Assembly (NCBI GenBank): GCA_016716885.1 | Contig: JADJUV010000054.1 | Span: forward strand, 1 to 64,000 | Reading direction: 5' to 3' | DNA: 64,000 nucleotides | DNA from: Candidatus Trichofilum aggregatum | Lineage (GTDB): Bacteria; Chloroflexota; Anaerolineae; Promineifilales; Promineifilaceae | Shown: positions 26,132-34,017 of the stretch, in pieces | Numbering within the stretch: the first letter of the stretch is position 1 | Layout: each line of letters starts with the position of its first letter | Position numbers and translations under genes: made by a program | The notes under the pieces: generated by a model | The model's input: the letters and a program-made list of their open reading frames with translations, nothing else | Told to the model about the DNA's origin: nothing | Database searches by the model: none

Positions 26132-26893
26132 TTAGCTAGCCATACCGGTGATGAGAGCCAATAGAGTGGCTACGATAATAGCGATGGCGGCCAACAGGCG
26201 CAGGATATCTTGCAGTTGTAGACTGGCTAGTTGGGCCGGTTTGCCTTGTAAATAGGCTCCCGCGGCCAAATGCTCCTCACCCATGATAAGGGCTTCTGCC
26301 AGCGGATAGGCCAGGGCTAAGGCAATTGGATCGTCACTGCTGATTAGCTGTTCGGCCTGGGTACGTTCGGCCGCTTCAGTGATAAGGGCAATTTCTGAGC
26401 CAAACCGCCCAGCCAGAATGTTACTACCAACGCCTTCGCGGTTAAGGATGTGGGTCACACCAGCGGCATAAGCCAGGGGAAAGGTGTCGCCCGCCTGGAA
26501 CTCCACCATGCCGGGTTTGAATTCCGAGGCTCGATGGGCTTTGATATAAACCTGACGTAAATTGTCTTGACCAGCCACTAAAAGTGTACCATCGCCCGTC
26601 GTGACAACGGGTGGCATACCGCTGGCGCAACTGCTTTCGGCCAGGTGATCCAATATCGTGAGAGCGGCCACGCTGGATGGGTTGCTGGAACCGGCCAGGT
26701 TCCCTCGCCCTAAACTGATGTGCATACGTTGACCGCTTTCGATGGCGTAGCCCACCTGTTTTTTCAGGGCCATGAAGCCAGAATGCGGCCGCAACCCTAC
26801 TTTGCTTCCCTTTTTCACGCGCTGGGTCAACACCAATAACCCGGCTCCAGCCAGGGCAATGAAAATGAGGATGAATAAATTATTGATGTTCAT
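26132..26893 (-). CDS. DUF6754-like membrane protein
   Basis: The 253-residue product has an N-terminal membrane helix (LFILIFIALAGAGLLVLTQR) and a C-terminal one (ILRLLAAIAIIVATLLALIT). The central domain matches what I recall of DUF6754: GYAIESGQRMHISLGRGNLAG, PPVVTTGDGTLLVAGQDNLR, GSNILAGRFGSEIALITEAAER and IMGEEHLAAGAYLQGK. The function of that family is unknown. The name rests on motif memory rather than a search. It lies 12 bases before the next membrane-protein gene. Confidence 0.6.
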   Translation of the reverse strand: MNINNLFILIFIALAGAGLLVLTQRVKKGSKVGLRPHSGFMALKKQVGYAIESGQRMHISLGRGNLAGSSNPSSVAALTILDHLAESSCASGMPPVVTTGDGTLLVAGQDNLRQVYIKAHRASEFKPGMVEFQAGDTFPLAYAAGVTHILNREGVGSNILAGRFGSEIALITEAAERTQAEQLISSDDPIALALAYPLAEALIMGEEHLAAGAYLQGKPAQLASLQLQDILRLLAAIAIIVATLLALITGMAS

Positions 26894-26947
26894 TGTTCAG
26901 GTGAGGAATACACAGAGACTTAGCAGAGGTATTTATGGGGCAAGCCT

Positions 26948-27226
26948 CTACTCACTCGTCTCTAATTGCTCAATCAACATTTCTACCCCTTCAGGTGTTT
27001 CTAGTAAATGGGCCAATTGGCTAACAGGGGTGGAGGGTAGGAACAGGTTAAGGGCGGGTTGGGCGATGTATAAACATTGTGCGCCCAAAAAGGTCAACGG
27101 GCGACCGGCATCGAGGGCAAGTAGGGCTGGCAAACGCAACCCCCAGCGGCATAACGCGGCCGCGATGTGCGCTACATTCTCCGTTTCGGGTTTTACCACA
27201 GGTGGTACGGATAGGTTAAAACGCAT
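26948..27226 (-). CDS. Small conserved-looking protein, first gene of the envelope cluster
   Basis: The 92-residue protein starts at an ATG and reads as a compact helical domain ending LLETPEGVEMLIEQLETSE. No family is recognised. It is the most upstream gene of the eight-gene minus-strand cluster (27226 down to 18000), separated from the next gene by 54 bases. An inverted repeat TTGTA-atac-TACAA about 50 bases upstream (near 27271) could be an operator. Confidence 0.45.
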   Translation of the reverse strand: MRFNLSVPPVVKPETENVAHIAAALCRWGLRLPALLALDAGRPLTFLGAQCLYIAQPALNLFLPSTPVSQLAHLLETPEGVEMLIEQLETSE

Positions 27227-27676
27227 GAACTGACCCTGATGATTGTCAATAACCAGACATAAAAAGTTTTGTTGTAATACTACAATAGCAGGAGTATAAC
27301 ATGTTTACCAGACCGTGTAAAGTGTAGGCAAGACGTGAAGCGTGAAAGATAAAGTAAGGGAAATGGGAAGGATTTAGTCCTGTATTTAGGATGGGAAGGT
27401 AAGCTTTTCCGGTGATCGCCACAGCCAGAGAACGTCTATCGTACAGCTTTACGAAAGGTGGGTTTATGCTTTATGACAAGTTTCCGTATCAGTTTGTCGC
27501 CGGAACCCCCATCCCTAACCCCGCCCCCGGGGGCGGGGAATTTTTAGTGCGGTTTTTCGGGGCATTCGCCCCGAAAAACCGCACCGTCAGGTTCCCCCTT
27601 TCCCAGTTGTATACCGACGCGGTGACAAAGTGAAAAAACCTCAGATTGTGTCCGCTGCCAGTATAGAACCGTTCAG
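27227..27676. other. Noncoding region with strong hairpins
   Basis: The region contains the promoter side of the minus-strand envelope cluster and two GC-rich dyads: CCGCCCCCGGGGGCGGGG near 27520 and a perfect 17-bp stem at 27547-27584 (GTGCGGTTTTTCGGGGC, loop ATTC). The stem lies past the stop of the selenoprotein candidate and may terminate its transcript from the right. No convincing gene is present; the short plus-strand frames have no family features. Confidence 0.6.
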
Positions 27677-28096
27677 CTACTCAATCACCGCTTGCATGGC
27701 GTCTCTTAACGCTTCAATGGGTTGGGGACCGAAGAAGCGGGCTGTGACCTGGCCCTCGGCATCAATCACGGCAAAGGCGGGGTGCCCACGTAGTTCAAGC
27801 GCTTCCATGAGTTGGCTATTGGTAGGATCGTTGGCATCCAGACGCATAACCTGGATTTGCCCGGCAAATTCTTGTTCTAACCCATCCACGATGGGTTCCA
27901 TTTGTGCTCAAGGCGCTCACGGGTCGGTAAAGAATTGCACGAGCGCCGGGCCAGGGATGGCCGGGGTGGGGGTAGCTGGGTCGGATGAGGGGGAGCACGC
28001 GGCCGCGAAACTCATCACCGCCATCAGCAACAGGCCCACGCCCCAGGTAAAGAACCGGGTGGTTTTCGGTGAAGTTGAATGGTTTGGGTGTTTCAT
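27677..28096 (-). CDS. Thioredoxin-like lipoprotein, probable selenoprotein with a U-x-x-U active site
   Basis: From ATG 28096 a single frame of 139 codons runs to 27677, interrupted only by two TGA codons (codons 60 and 63). They fall exactly where the thioredoxin C-x-P-C motif belongs: VQFFTDP-TGA-A-P-TGA-AQMEPIVDGLEQEF. The rest is a normal thioredoxin fold (IQVMRLDANDPTNSQLMEAL, then LRGHPAFAVIDAEGQVTARF with the cis-Pro region). The N-terminus is a lipoprotein signal with Cys34 (SFAAAC). An 8-bp hairpin starts 10 bases after the second TGA. The start overlaps the cytochrome c stop (ATGA). The simplest explanation is double selenocysteine insertion; two nonsense mutations at precisely these sites is the alternative. 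Confidence 0.75.
27879..27897 (-). promoter_or_regulatory. Candidate bacterial SECIS hairpin
   Basis: In mRNA sense, AACCCAUC pairs perfectly with GAUGGGUU around the loop GUG. The loop lies 18 bases after the second UGA and 27 after the first, within the 16-37 base range reported for bacterial SECIS elements, and it contains a GU as in known SelB-binding loops. It is inside the coding frame, as bacterial SECIS elements are. Confidence 0.6.
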
Positions 28097-28584
28097 CGGT
28101 TAGGAATGCTCTGTTGGGAGGCCAGAATATCATCCGGCCAGTCCTGCTTAATGTAAGCCAGGATCGCGTCGATCTGGGTGTCGGTCAATACGTCTTTATA
28201 GGGGGGCATCGCACTCACGCCGATGTTGGCTTCCAGCCGGGTGCCCCCCAATTGGATGGATTCGATGAGGTAAGCATCGCTGTGGTGCCAGGTGTGGCCG
28301 GTTTCGTCGTGGGGTGGTGCCCGGAAAGAGCCATCGGGGTTATTTTCTTTCCAGTTAGCCTCGCCTTCCAGGTTAAAACCGTGGCAAGCGGCACAATAGG
28401 TATCGTAGAGGGTTTTCCCTTCAGTCAACATGTCTGCCGAGGCGATGGTGCTGGAAGAAGTGCCAGGGGAGCGTAGGGCGATTGCGGCCGCGGCCACGAG
28501 GATCACGACAAGTAAGCCCACACCCCAACCAAGGTATGTGTTGGCACGGCGTAAGGCTACCGTGTTTCTTTTCCTATTTTTCAT
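28093..28584 (-). CDS. Membrane-anchored c-type cytochrome
   Basis: The 163-residue protein has an N-terminal membrane anchor (GWGVGLLVVILVAAAAIAL, residues about 19-37). A class I cytochrome c domain follows, with heme motif CAACH (C64, C67, H68) and likely axial Met126 (SAMPPYKD). It would work at the outer face of the membrane as an electron carrier. Its stop codon overlaps the ATG of the thioredoxin-like selenoprotein, so the pair is translationally coupled. A shared redox role, such as electron delivery to or from the selenol/thiol site, is inference. Confidence 0.85.
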   Translation of the reverse strand: MKNRKRNTVALRRANTYLGWGVGLLVVILVAAAAIALRSPGTSSSTIASADMLTEGKTLYDTYCAACHGFNLEGEANWKENNPDGSFRAPPHDETGHTWHHSDAYLIESIQLGGTRLEANIGVSAMPPYKDVLTDTQIDAILAYIKQDWPDDILASQQSIPNR

Positions 28585-28923
28585 GGTAACAGAATCTCCT
28601 TAGGATCAAGGATTAAGCAACCTACGGAACTGAGACGAGAGACTCATACTGCTTTACATAAGTCTTTCGTAGAGTTAGTCGGAAGACCCATCCCCCTAAC
28701 CCCCTTCCCCCACCGGGAAGGGGGAAAATGCCCGGATGGCGCAGCGCTAAAAATCGGTCTTGGGAAAGCCGTGCTTAAATTCGGGTTGATTGTACAAAGC
28801 ATCTGGTTTTTGTGTCAAAAAGGGGGCCAGCGATGGGCAAAAAGTAATTGTGTCACATCAGTTTTCCTGGGCTATACTGAAAGGGTGGATCATATACTCC
28901 GGCGGTGATTTATTGAACCTTTA
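28585..28923. other. Noncoding stretch with a GC-rich dyad
   Basis: This upstream region of the cytochrome gene contains CCCCTTCCCCC and GGGAAGGGGG as a dyad near 28702-28725, a type of C-run repeat also seen near 27520. No gene or clear promoter is recognised. It continues into two repeat elements at 28924-29170. Confidence 0.5.
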
Positions 28924-29053
28924 TCCTAACCTGGACAAACCAGAAAATTTATCCGCCGATTAACGCCGATTTTCGCTGATTAAAGAATCTGCGTTAATCC
29001 CCAAAATCTGCGGTTAAACTTCTTGCCAACTGGTCAAGAAGTTGACTCGTCAG
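28924..29053. repeat. Modular interspersed repeat, copy 2 (GCCGATT-type core)
   Basis: The arms CCTAACCTGGACAAACCAGA and CTTGCCAACTGGTCAAGAAG plus GACTCGT match the copies at 7005, 32705 and 39131. The core here is built of GCCGATTAACGCCGATT and AATCTGCGTTAATCC units rather than ACAGAG or ACGAATT. Confidence 0.75.
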
Positions 29054-29057
29054 CTAC

Positions 29058-29170
29058 TATAGCTGTTCAGATAATCATTTGGGTCTTGGTTCGTAGTGAC
29101 CGCTTTAGCGGGCTGGTGCTAGCCCGCTAAAGCGGTCACTACAAACAAGAACTTTTTCTTGAAAGATATA
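29058..29170 (-). mobile_element. 114-bp MITE-like hairpin element, copy B (inverted)
   Basis: Ends are TATAGCT and AGATATA, with central palindrome arms GTAGTGACCGCTTTAGCGGG and its exact complement. Orientation is opposite to copies A and C. It ends 13 bases before the alcohol dehydrogenase ATG, so it occupies the position expected for that gene's promoter or leader. Confidence 0.8.
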
Positions 29171-29183
29171 TTATGAGGTATCC

Positions 29184-30227
29184 ATGAAAGCGGTTGTTTT
29201 TCATCAGCATGGCGATTTGAATCAGGTGGAATTGGCTGAGATTCCCCAGCCGACCCCGGGGCCTAATGAGGTGTTGTTGCAGGTGCACGCGGCCGCGCTC
29301 AATCGCCTTGATCTGTGGGTGTTGGCGGGCTGGCCCGCGCTCAAATTACACCTGCCCCATGTGATGGGCAGTGATGGCGCTGGCGTCATCGCCGAGGTGG
29401 GAGCACAGGTGACGGGCTGGCAGGTGGGTGATCGGGTGGCGGTGAATCCTACCTATAGTTGTGGCCGCTGTGAATTTTGTTTACGCGGCCGCGATAACCT
29501 GTGTGAACAATTTGCTATTTATGGCGAACATCTGCCCGGTTTTATGGCCGAATATGCCGTTATTCCGGCGCGGAACCTGCTTAAACTCCCTGACCATGTT
29601 CCTTTTGCCACCGCCGCGGCCGCGTCTCTGGTGTATGTAACGGCCTGGCACTCCTTGATCGAACGCGGCCGCTTGCAGGCTGGCGAAGATGTGTTGGTCG
29701 TAGGGGCCGGTGGGGGCGTCAATACCGCCACTATCCAGATTGCCCGCCTGGCTGGTGCCCAAACCATCTATGTGGTTGGCTCCGATGAGCAAAAATTGGC
29801 CCAGGCCAAAACGCTGGGTGCACACGTTACGATTAACCGCAATCAGGAAGATTGGGGTAAAGCTATTTTCAAAGCGACCAATCGGCAAGGGGTGGATGTG
29901 GTGGTGGATAATGTGGGTGCGGCTACCTATGCTACCAGTCTGCGCGCCCTCAAAAAAGGGGGCAGATTATTGACCGTAGGCAATACGAGTGGCCCTAAAT
30001 TTGAGTTTGATAACCGGTTTATTTTTGGTAAACACCTGGAAATCATTGGCAGTACCATGGGACCTATCAGCGCTTATCAGCAGGTGATGGGCATGGTTTT
30101 TAATGGCCGCTTACAGCCAGTCATTGATACCATTTATCCTTTGAACGAAGGTGCTGAGGCTTTGCGTCGTCTGCAAGCAGGGGATGTAAGTGGAAAATTA
30201 GTGGTGGCTCTGCACCAGGGCGAATAA
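29184..30227 (+). CDS. Zinc-dependent alcohol dehydrogenase / quinone oxidoreductase-like (MDR) protein
   Basis: The 347-residue medium-chain dehydrogenase has a GroES-like N-domain with PHVMGSDGAGVIAEVG and the structural zinc Cys cluster CGRCEFCLRGRDNLC (about residues 93-107). Its Rossmann domain has VVGAGGGVNTATIQIARLAG. The usual catalytic-site GHE is replaced by GSDG, as in many ADH-like and quinone-oxidoreductase-like relatives, so the substrate cannot be named. It is a single gene between repeat elements. The coding region carries four GCGGCCGC sites. Confidence 0.87.
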   Translation: MKAVVFHQHGDLNQVELAEIPQPTPGPNEVLLQVHAAALNRLDLWVLAGWPALKLHLPHVMGSDGAGVIAEVGAQVTGWQVGDRVAVNPTYSCGRCEFCLRGRDNLCEQFAIYGEHLPGFMAEYAVIPARNLLKLPDHVPFATAAAASLVYVTAWHSLIERGRLQAGEDVLVVGAGGGVNTATIQIARLAGAQTIYVVGSDEQKLAQAKTLGAHVTINRNQEDWGKAIFKATNRQGVDVVVDNVGAATYATSLRALKKGGRLLTVGNTSGPKFEFDNRFIFGKHLEIIGSTMGPISAYQQVMGMVFNGRLQPVIDTIYPLNEGAEALRRLQAGDVSGKLVVALHQGE

Positions 30228-30255
30228 ATCTATATTCACGGATTAAGGTTGGTTG

Positions 30256-30272
30256 GGGGGGGGGGGGGGGGG
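30256..30272. repeat. Short poly-G run at gene 3' end
   Basis: About 17 consecutive G lie 28 bases past the dehydrogenase stop. This is the smallest of six such blocks in the window, all at gene ends. Confidence 0.8.
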
Positions 30273-30352
30273 AAATAGCCGGTGGCTCGGTATAAGCTCA
30301 GGCGTTGTTTGTAAATCGATGACCCACTGCGTTTGTCTGTGGATGGCTCCCC

Positions 30353-32646
30353 ATGAAACGCAAAACCAATCCCCAAGAAGACCGTTTGACGCTCCAGCAT
30401 TATGCTCAACGCCTGGAAGCTCAACATGCCATTGATCGAGCGATTCTTTCGGCTGATTCACCACGGGCGGTAGCCAGGGCCACGATTAAGTATATTCAGG
30501 CTCTTTTGCCCAATCATTATGCCAGCGTTATTTATTTTGATCATGCCACAGGTGAGGCCATTATGCTGGCAACCACCCTGCCCGATAGCCACAACTCCCA
30601 CTTGCTGTTGGCCGTACCTATAACCGGGTTGGGTGATTTGCGTGATCTGGTACAGGGTAAAGAGCGGCGCATTTTGGATTTGCAGGCGCGGCCGCAACCC
30701 ACACCGGTCGAGCAAGCCCTCATTGAGCAGGGTATCCGTAGCTATTTGACGGTTCCTTTGCAGGCCCAACGTGACCTGATTGGCACGCTAAACCTGGGCA
30801 AGCGTCATGTCGAGGCTTTTGCTCCTGAAGACCGGGAGATCGCCCATGAATTGGCGGATCAGTTAGCCATTGCCATCAAACAGGCCATGTTGTCGGAGGC
30901 GACAAACCGGCAATTGACGGAATTGATACTTTTGCACGCGGCCGCGACTGCCTGCGCGGCCGCGATCAACGAAGATCAACTCATCCTGCGCATCACCCAA
31001 ATCATCTATGACGCCCTACACCCAGACCATTTTGGCCTTATCCTGCGTGATGAACAGTTCTCTGATCTTGTTATCCACGCCAGTTATCGGGGGTTGCCCA
31101 ACAGTCTGTACGATCCGGTTGTGCCGGAAACCACCCTTATCTATCGCACGGCCCAAACCGGACAACCCCAACGCCTCAGCCGAGAAGCCTTAAGGAAGAA
31201 CTACACCCCCATCCATCCGCACACCCAGTCGGAATTGTGTGTGCCGTTGCAGGCTGGCGACAAAGTGATAGGCGTCCTACACGCCGGTAGTATTCGCCCT
31301 GATATGTTTAGCTCCCAAGACGAACGGTTGCTGACCACCATTGCCGGTCAACTCGCCACAGCCATCAGCAAGATTCGTCTGTTTGAACAGGCCCAACAAG
31401 AGCTAGAGCGCCGTCGCCGCATCGAGTCCACTTTGCAGCAAACCCAACATGAGCTAGAACGCCGCATCGCCGAGCGCACACAAGAGTTGGGGCTGATCTT
31501 CCGCGCTAATCAGGCCCTTGTTTCCACCTTTGATCTGGATGAAGTGCTCATTACGATTCTACGGGAGATCAATCACCTGCTCCAGGTGACATCTTGCTCG
31601 GTCTGGTTACTCAACCCGCTCACGGGCGAGTTAATGTGTCAACAAATCACCGGGCCACGTAGTGAACGTATCAAGGGTTGGCGACTGGCCCCCGATGAGG
31701 GGGTAGCCGGGTGGGTGGTACACCATCATCAAAGTGTCATGTTGGGTGATGCTGGTAACGATATTCGCCACCAAACGAAGGCGGGACAGGAGATTGGGCT
31801 GGATATCCGTTCGATGATTGCTGTACCGCTTATTCTGAAAGGCAGACCCATTGGGGTGTTACAGGTTGTGGATACAACGCCCAACCGTTTTGATCCCAAT
31901 GACCTGGCTCTGATGGAATCGTTGGCTGTGACGGCGGCTATTGCCATAGATAATGCCGGGCTGTATGAGCAGGTTCGTCAGGAGGCGGAAACAAATGCCA
32001 TCCTCTTGCAAGAGGTAAATCATCGGGTCAAAAACAACTTATCGGCCATTATGGGCTTGCTGTATGCCGAGCGGCGTCATGCGGGGGTGAGGGATGATCC
32101 GGTTTATCAATCTATCATGAGTGATCTGATTAACCGGGTGCAGGGGCTGGCTACTGTCCATTCCATTCTCTCGGCCTCTAATTGGGGGCCTATCTCTCTG
32201 AGTGAACTGGCGCAACGGGTGAGCCATTCCGCCTTGCAGGCTTTGCCTCATTACAAACGGATCAATGTGCAGGTGACGGCGACGAATTTAGTGGTGACAC
32301 CTGATCAGGCGCATCACCTGGCGCTAATCATCAATGAAGTGGTCACGAACTGTGTGAAGTACAGCCTGGGTGAACGACAGAATGGTCAGTTTCGGGTGTT
32401 GATTGAGGAGCACGCGGCCGCGAACGAGGTATGGATGGAATTTGCGGACGATGGCCCTGGTTTCCCGGAAGACGTGTTGCGCCAAGAGCAGCCGCGCCAT
32501 AACGTGGGTTTCCACCTCATACAGAACATCGTGCGGCGCAACTTGCGGGGCACCATTGTTTTGGGCAATGGGACAACTCACTCTACCGCCGATACAATTT
32601 ATTCGGGGCGGTCGTGACCATTACCTTTAAAGTAGAAGGAAACTGA
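30353..32646 (+). CDS. Multi-GAF histidine kinase of the HisKA_2 (PdtaS-like) type, C-terminus frameshifted
   Basis: Three GAF domains (about residues 18-185, 195-345, 375-540) precede a HisKA_2 kinase with the phospho-acceptor H557 in EVNHRVKNNLSAIMGLL, the hallmark of PdtaS/HWE-related kinases. An HATPase follows (EVVTNCVKYS, DDGPGFPEDV, NVGFHLIQNIV). No membrane segment is seen, so it senses cytoplasmic ligands. The listed frame ends at 32617 with unrelated residues. The adjacent frame reads GAVVTITFKVEGN and stops at 32646, the expected end of the domain, so a one-base shift lies near 32570-32610. The receiver-kinase gene at 32908 is a likely partner. Confidence 0.85.
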
Positions 32647-32704
32647 TTTGCGGCCGCGCTTTTTTCGGTTGATTCATTGGGAACGAGGGGTTGACGCTCA
32701 GTGC

Positions 32705-32845
32705 CTTACGAGTCAACTTCTTGTACAGATGGCAAGAAGATCAGCCACGAATTAAACGAATTAGCACGAATGGGAAAATGAAAATTCGTGTCAATTCGTT
32801 TAATTCGTGGCAAAAATCTCTTTGGTTCTGGCTCGTCCAGGTTAA
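32705..32845. repeat. Modular interspersed repeat, copy 3 (ACGAATT-type core)
   Basis: It reads in the opposite orientation to copy 1: TACGAGTCAACTTCTTG, then TGGCAAGAAG, at one end and TTTGGTTCTGGCTCGTCCAG at the other. The core consists of ACGAATTAAACGAATTAGC and TTCGTGTCAATTCGTTTAAT, absent from the other copies. It fills most of the 261-base gap between the two kinase genes. Confidence 0.75.
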
Positions 32846-32907
32846 GAAAGATCAACCAAAACGAAACTTACTCTGGAACACACCAATGGTTTTAATAGCC
32901 ATCGCTT

Positions 32908-34017
32908 ATGGGAAGGTCTAAGATGCTCCATACACAGCCCATTCGAGTGCTGATTGCTGAGGATGATTTTTTGGTCGGTGAAATGGTCAATGGTCTGCTG
33001 ACTGAGATAGGTTACCAGGTCATTGGCGAAACAAATAACGGGGTTGAGGCTATCTCCTTAACCCAATCACTTAACCCGGACGTGGTTGTCATGGACATTG
33101 AAATGCCCAAGATGAACGGGTTGGACGCGGCTTATCACATTCAGCAGAATTGCCCCACACCAGTGGTCATTCTCACGGCTTATGAATCACCGAACCTGGT
33201 ACAACGGGCCGGTGATGCCGGGGTGGGGGCGTACCTGGTGAAGCCACCCAATGCCCGTGATCTGGAGCGGGCGATTACGATTGCACGGGCCAGGTTTGCC
33301 GATATTTTGCAACTGCGCCGCTTAAACGAAACGCTACAGGAGCAAAATGAGGAGTTAAACGCCTTTTCTCATACGGTGGCTCACAACATCCAGAGTTCGA
33401 TTTCCCGCATTATTGGCTTTTCGGAGTTGCTGCAACATGAGTTTGACACCTTATCTGAGGATGAGCGGGGGCAGTGTGTGCAGGCGATTGTGCGGAATGG
33501 GCGGAAGGTCAGCAATATTGTGGATGAGTTGCTGATCCTGGCGAGTGTGCGCAATACGGAAGTGGAGAATCAGCCGCTGATGATGGGGGAGATTGTCGAA
33601 GAGGCGCAATATCGGTTGGTGGATTTGATTCAGGAGACGAAGGCGACCATTCGTTTGCCAGAAGCGTGGCCTGTGGCGTTGGGATATGGACCCTGGGTAG
33701 AAGAGGTGTGGGAGAATTATTTGAGCAATGCGTTGAAGTATGGGGGCACACCACCAGTTTTGGAGCTAGGGGCGACGGCAATGCCGGATGGCATGATGCG
33801 TTTTTGGGTGCGGGATCAAGGGCCGGGTTTGTCCCGGGAGCAAAGCGAGCAGTTATTCACGCCCTTTACGAAGCTGGATCAGGTCCGGTTGACGGGGCAT
33901 GGCTTGGGGCTTTCGATTGTGCGCCGGATTATGGATAAGTTGCAGGGCCGGGTGGGGGTGGAAAGCACGTTGGGCGAGGGGAGCACTTTCTGGTTTTCGC
34001 TGCCTAAGGTGAAGTGA
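32908..34017 (+). CDS. Receiver-histidine kinase protein
   Basis: The 369-residue protein starts with a receiver domain (residues 10-125: AEDDF, phospho-acceptor D63 in VVVMDIEMPKMNG, VKPP) followed by a coiled linker. The kinase domain has His box FSHTVAHNIQSSI (probable acceptor H159, with Asn where Asp or Glu is usual) and an HATPase (NYLSNALKYGG, RDQGPGLS, GHGLGLSIVRRI). The receiver resembles the AmiR/PdtaR-type partners of HisKA_2 kinases, so phosphoryl transfer from the upstream kinase is plausible. The first codons (MGRSK) may be replaced by a start at MLHTQ. It overlaps the next gene by 4 bases. Confidence 0.85.
   Translation: MGRSKMLHTQPIRVLIAEDDFLVGEMVNGLLTEIGYQVIGETNNGVEAISLTQSLNPDVVVMDIEMPKMNGLDAAYHIQQNCPTPVVILTAYESPNLVQRAGDAGVGAYLVKPPNARDLERAITIARARFADILQLRRLNETLQEQNEELNAFSHTVAHNIQSSISRIIGFSELLQHEFDTLSEDERGQCVQAIVRNGRKVSNIVDELLILASVRNTEVENQPLMMGEIVEEAQYRLVDLIQETKATIRLPEAWPVALGYGPWVEEVWENYLSNALKYGGTPPVLELGATAMPDGMMRFWVRDQGPGLSREQSEQLFTPFTKLDQVRLTGHGLGLSIVRRIMDKLQGRVGVESTLGEGSTFWFSLPKVK

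Noticed and set aside
27816..28133. A 105-residue minus-strand frame overlapping the thioredoxin-like gene
   Set aside because: It is the out-of-phase shadow of the selenoprotein candidate; the protein signal lies in the frame with the two TGA codons.
30236..30464. Minus-strand frames overlapping the start of the PdtaS-like kinase gene
   Set aside because: They include the poly-G run (Pro-Pro-Pro) and overlap a clear GAF-domain gene on the plus strand.
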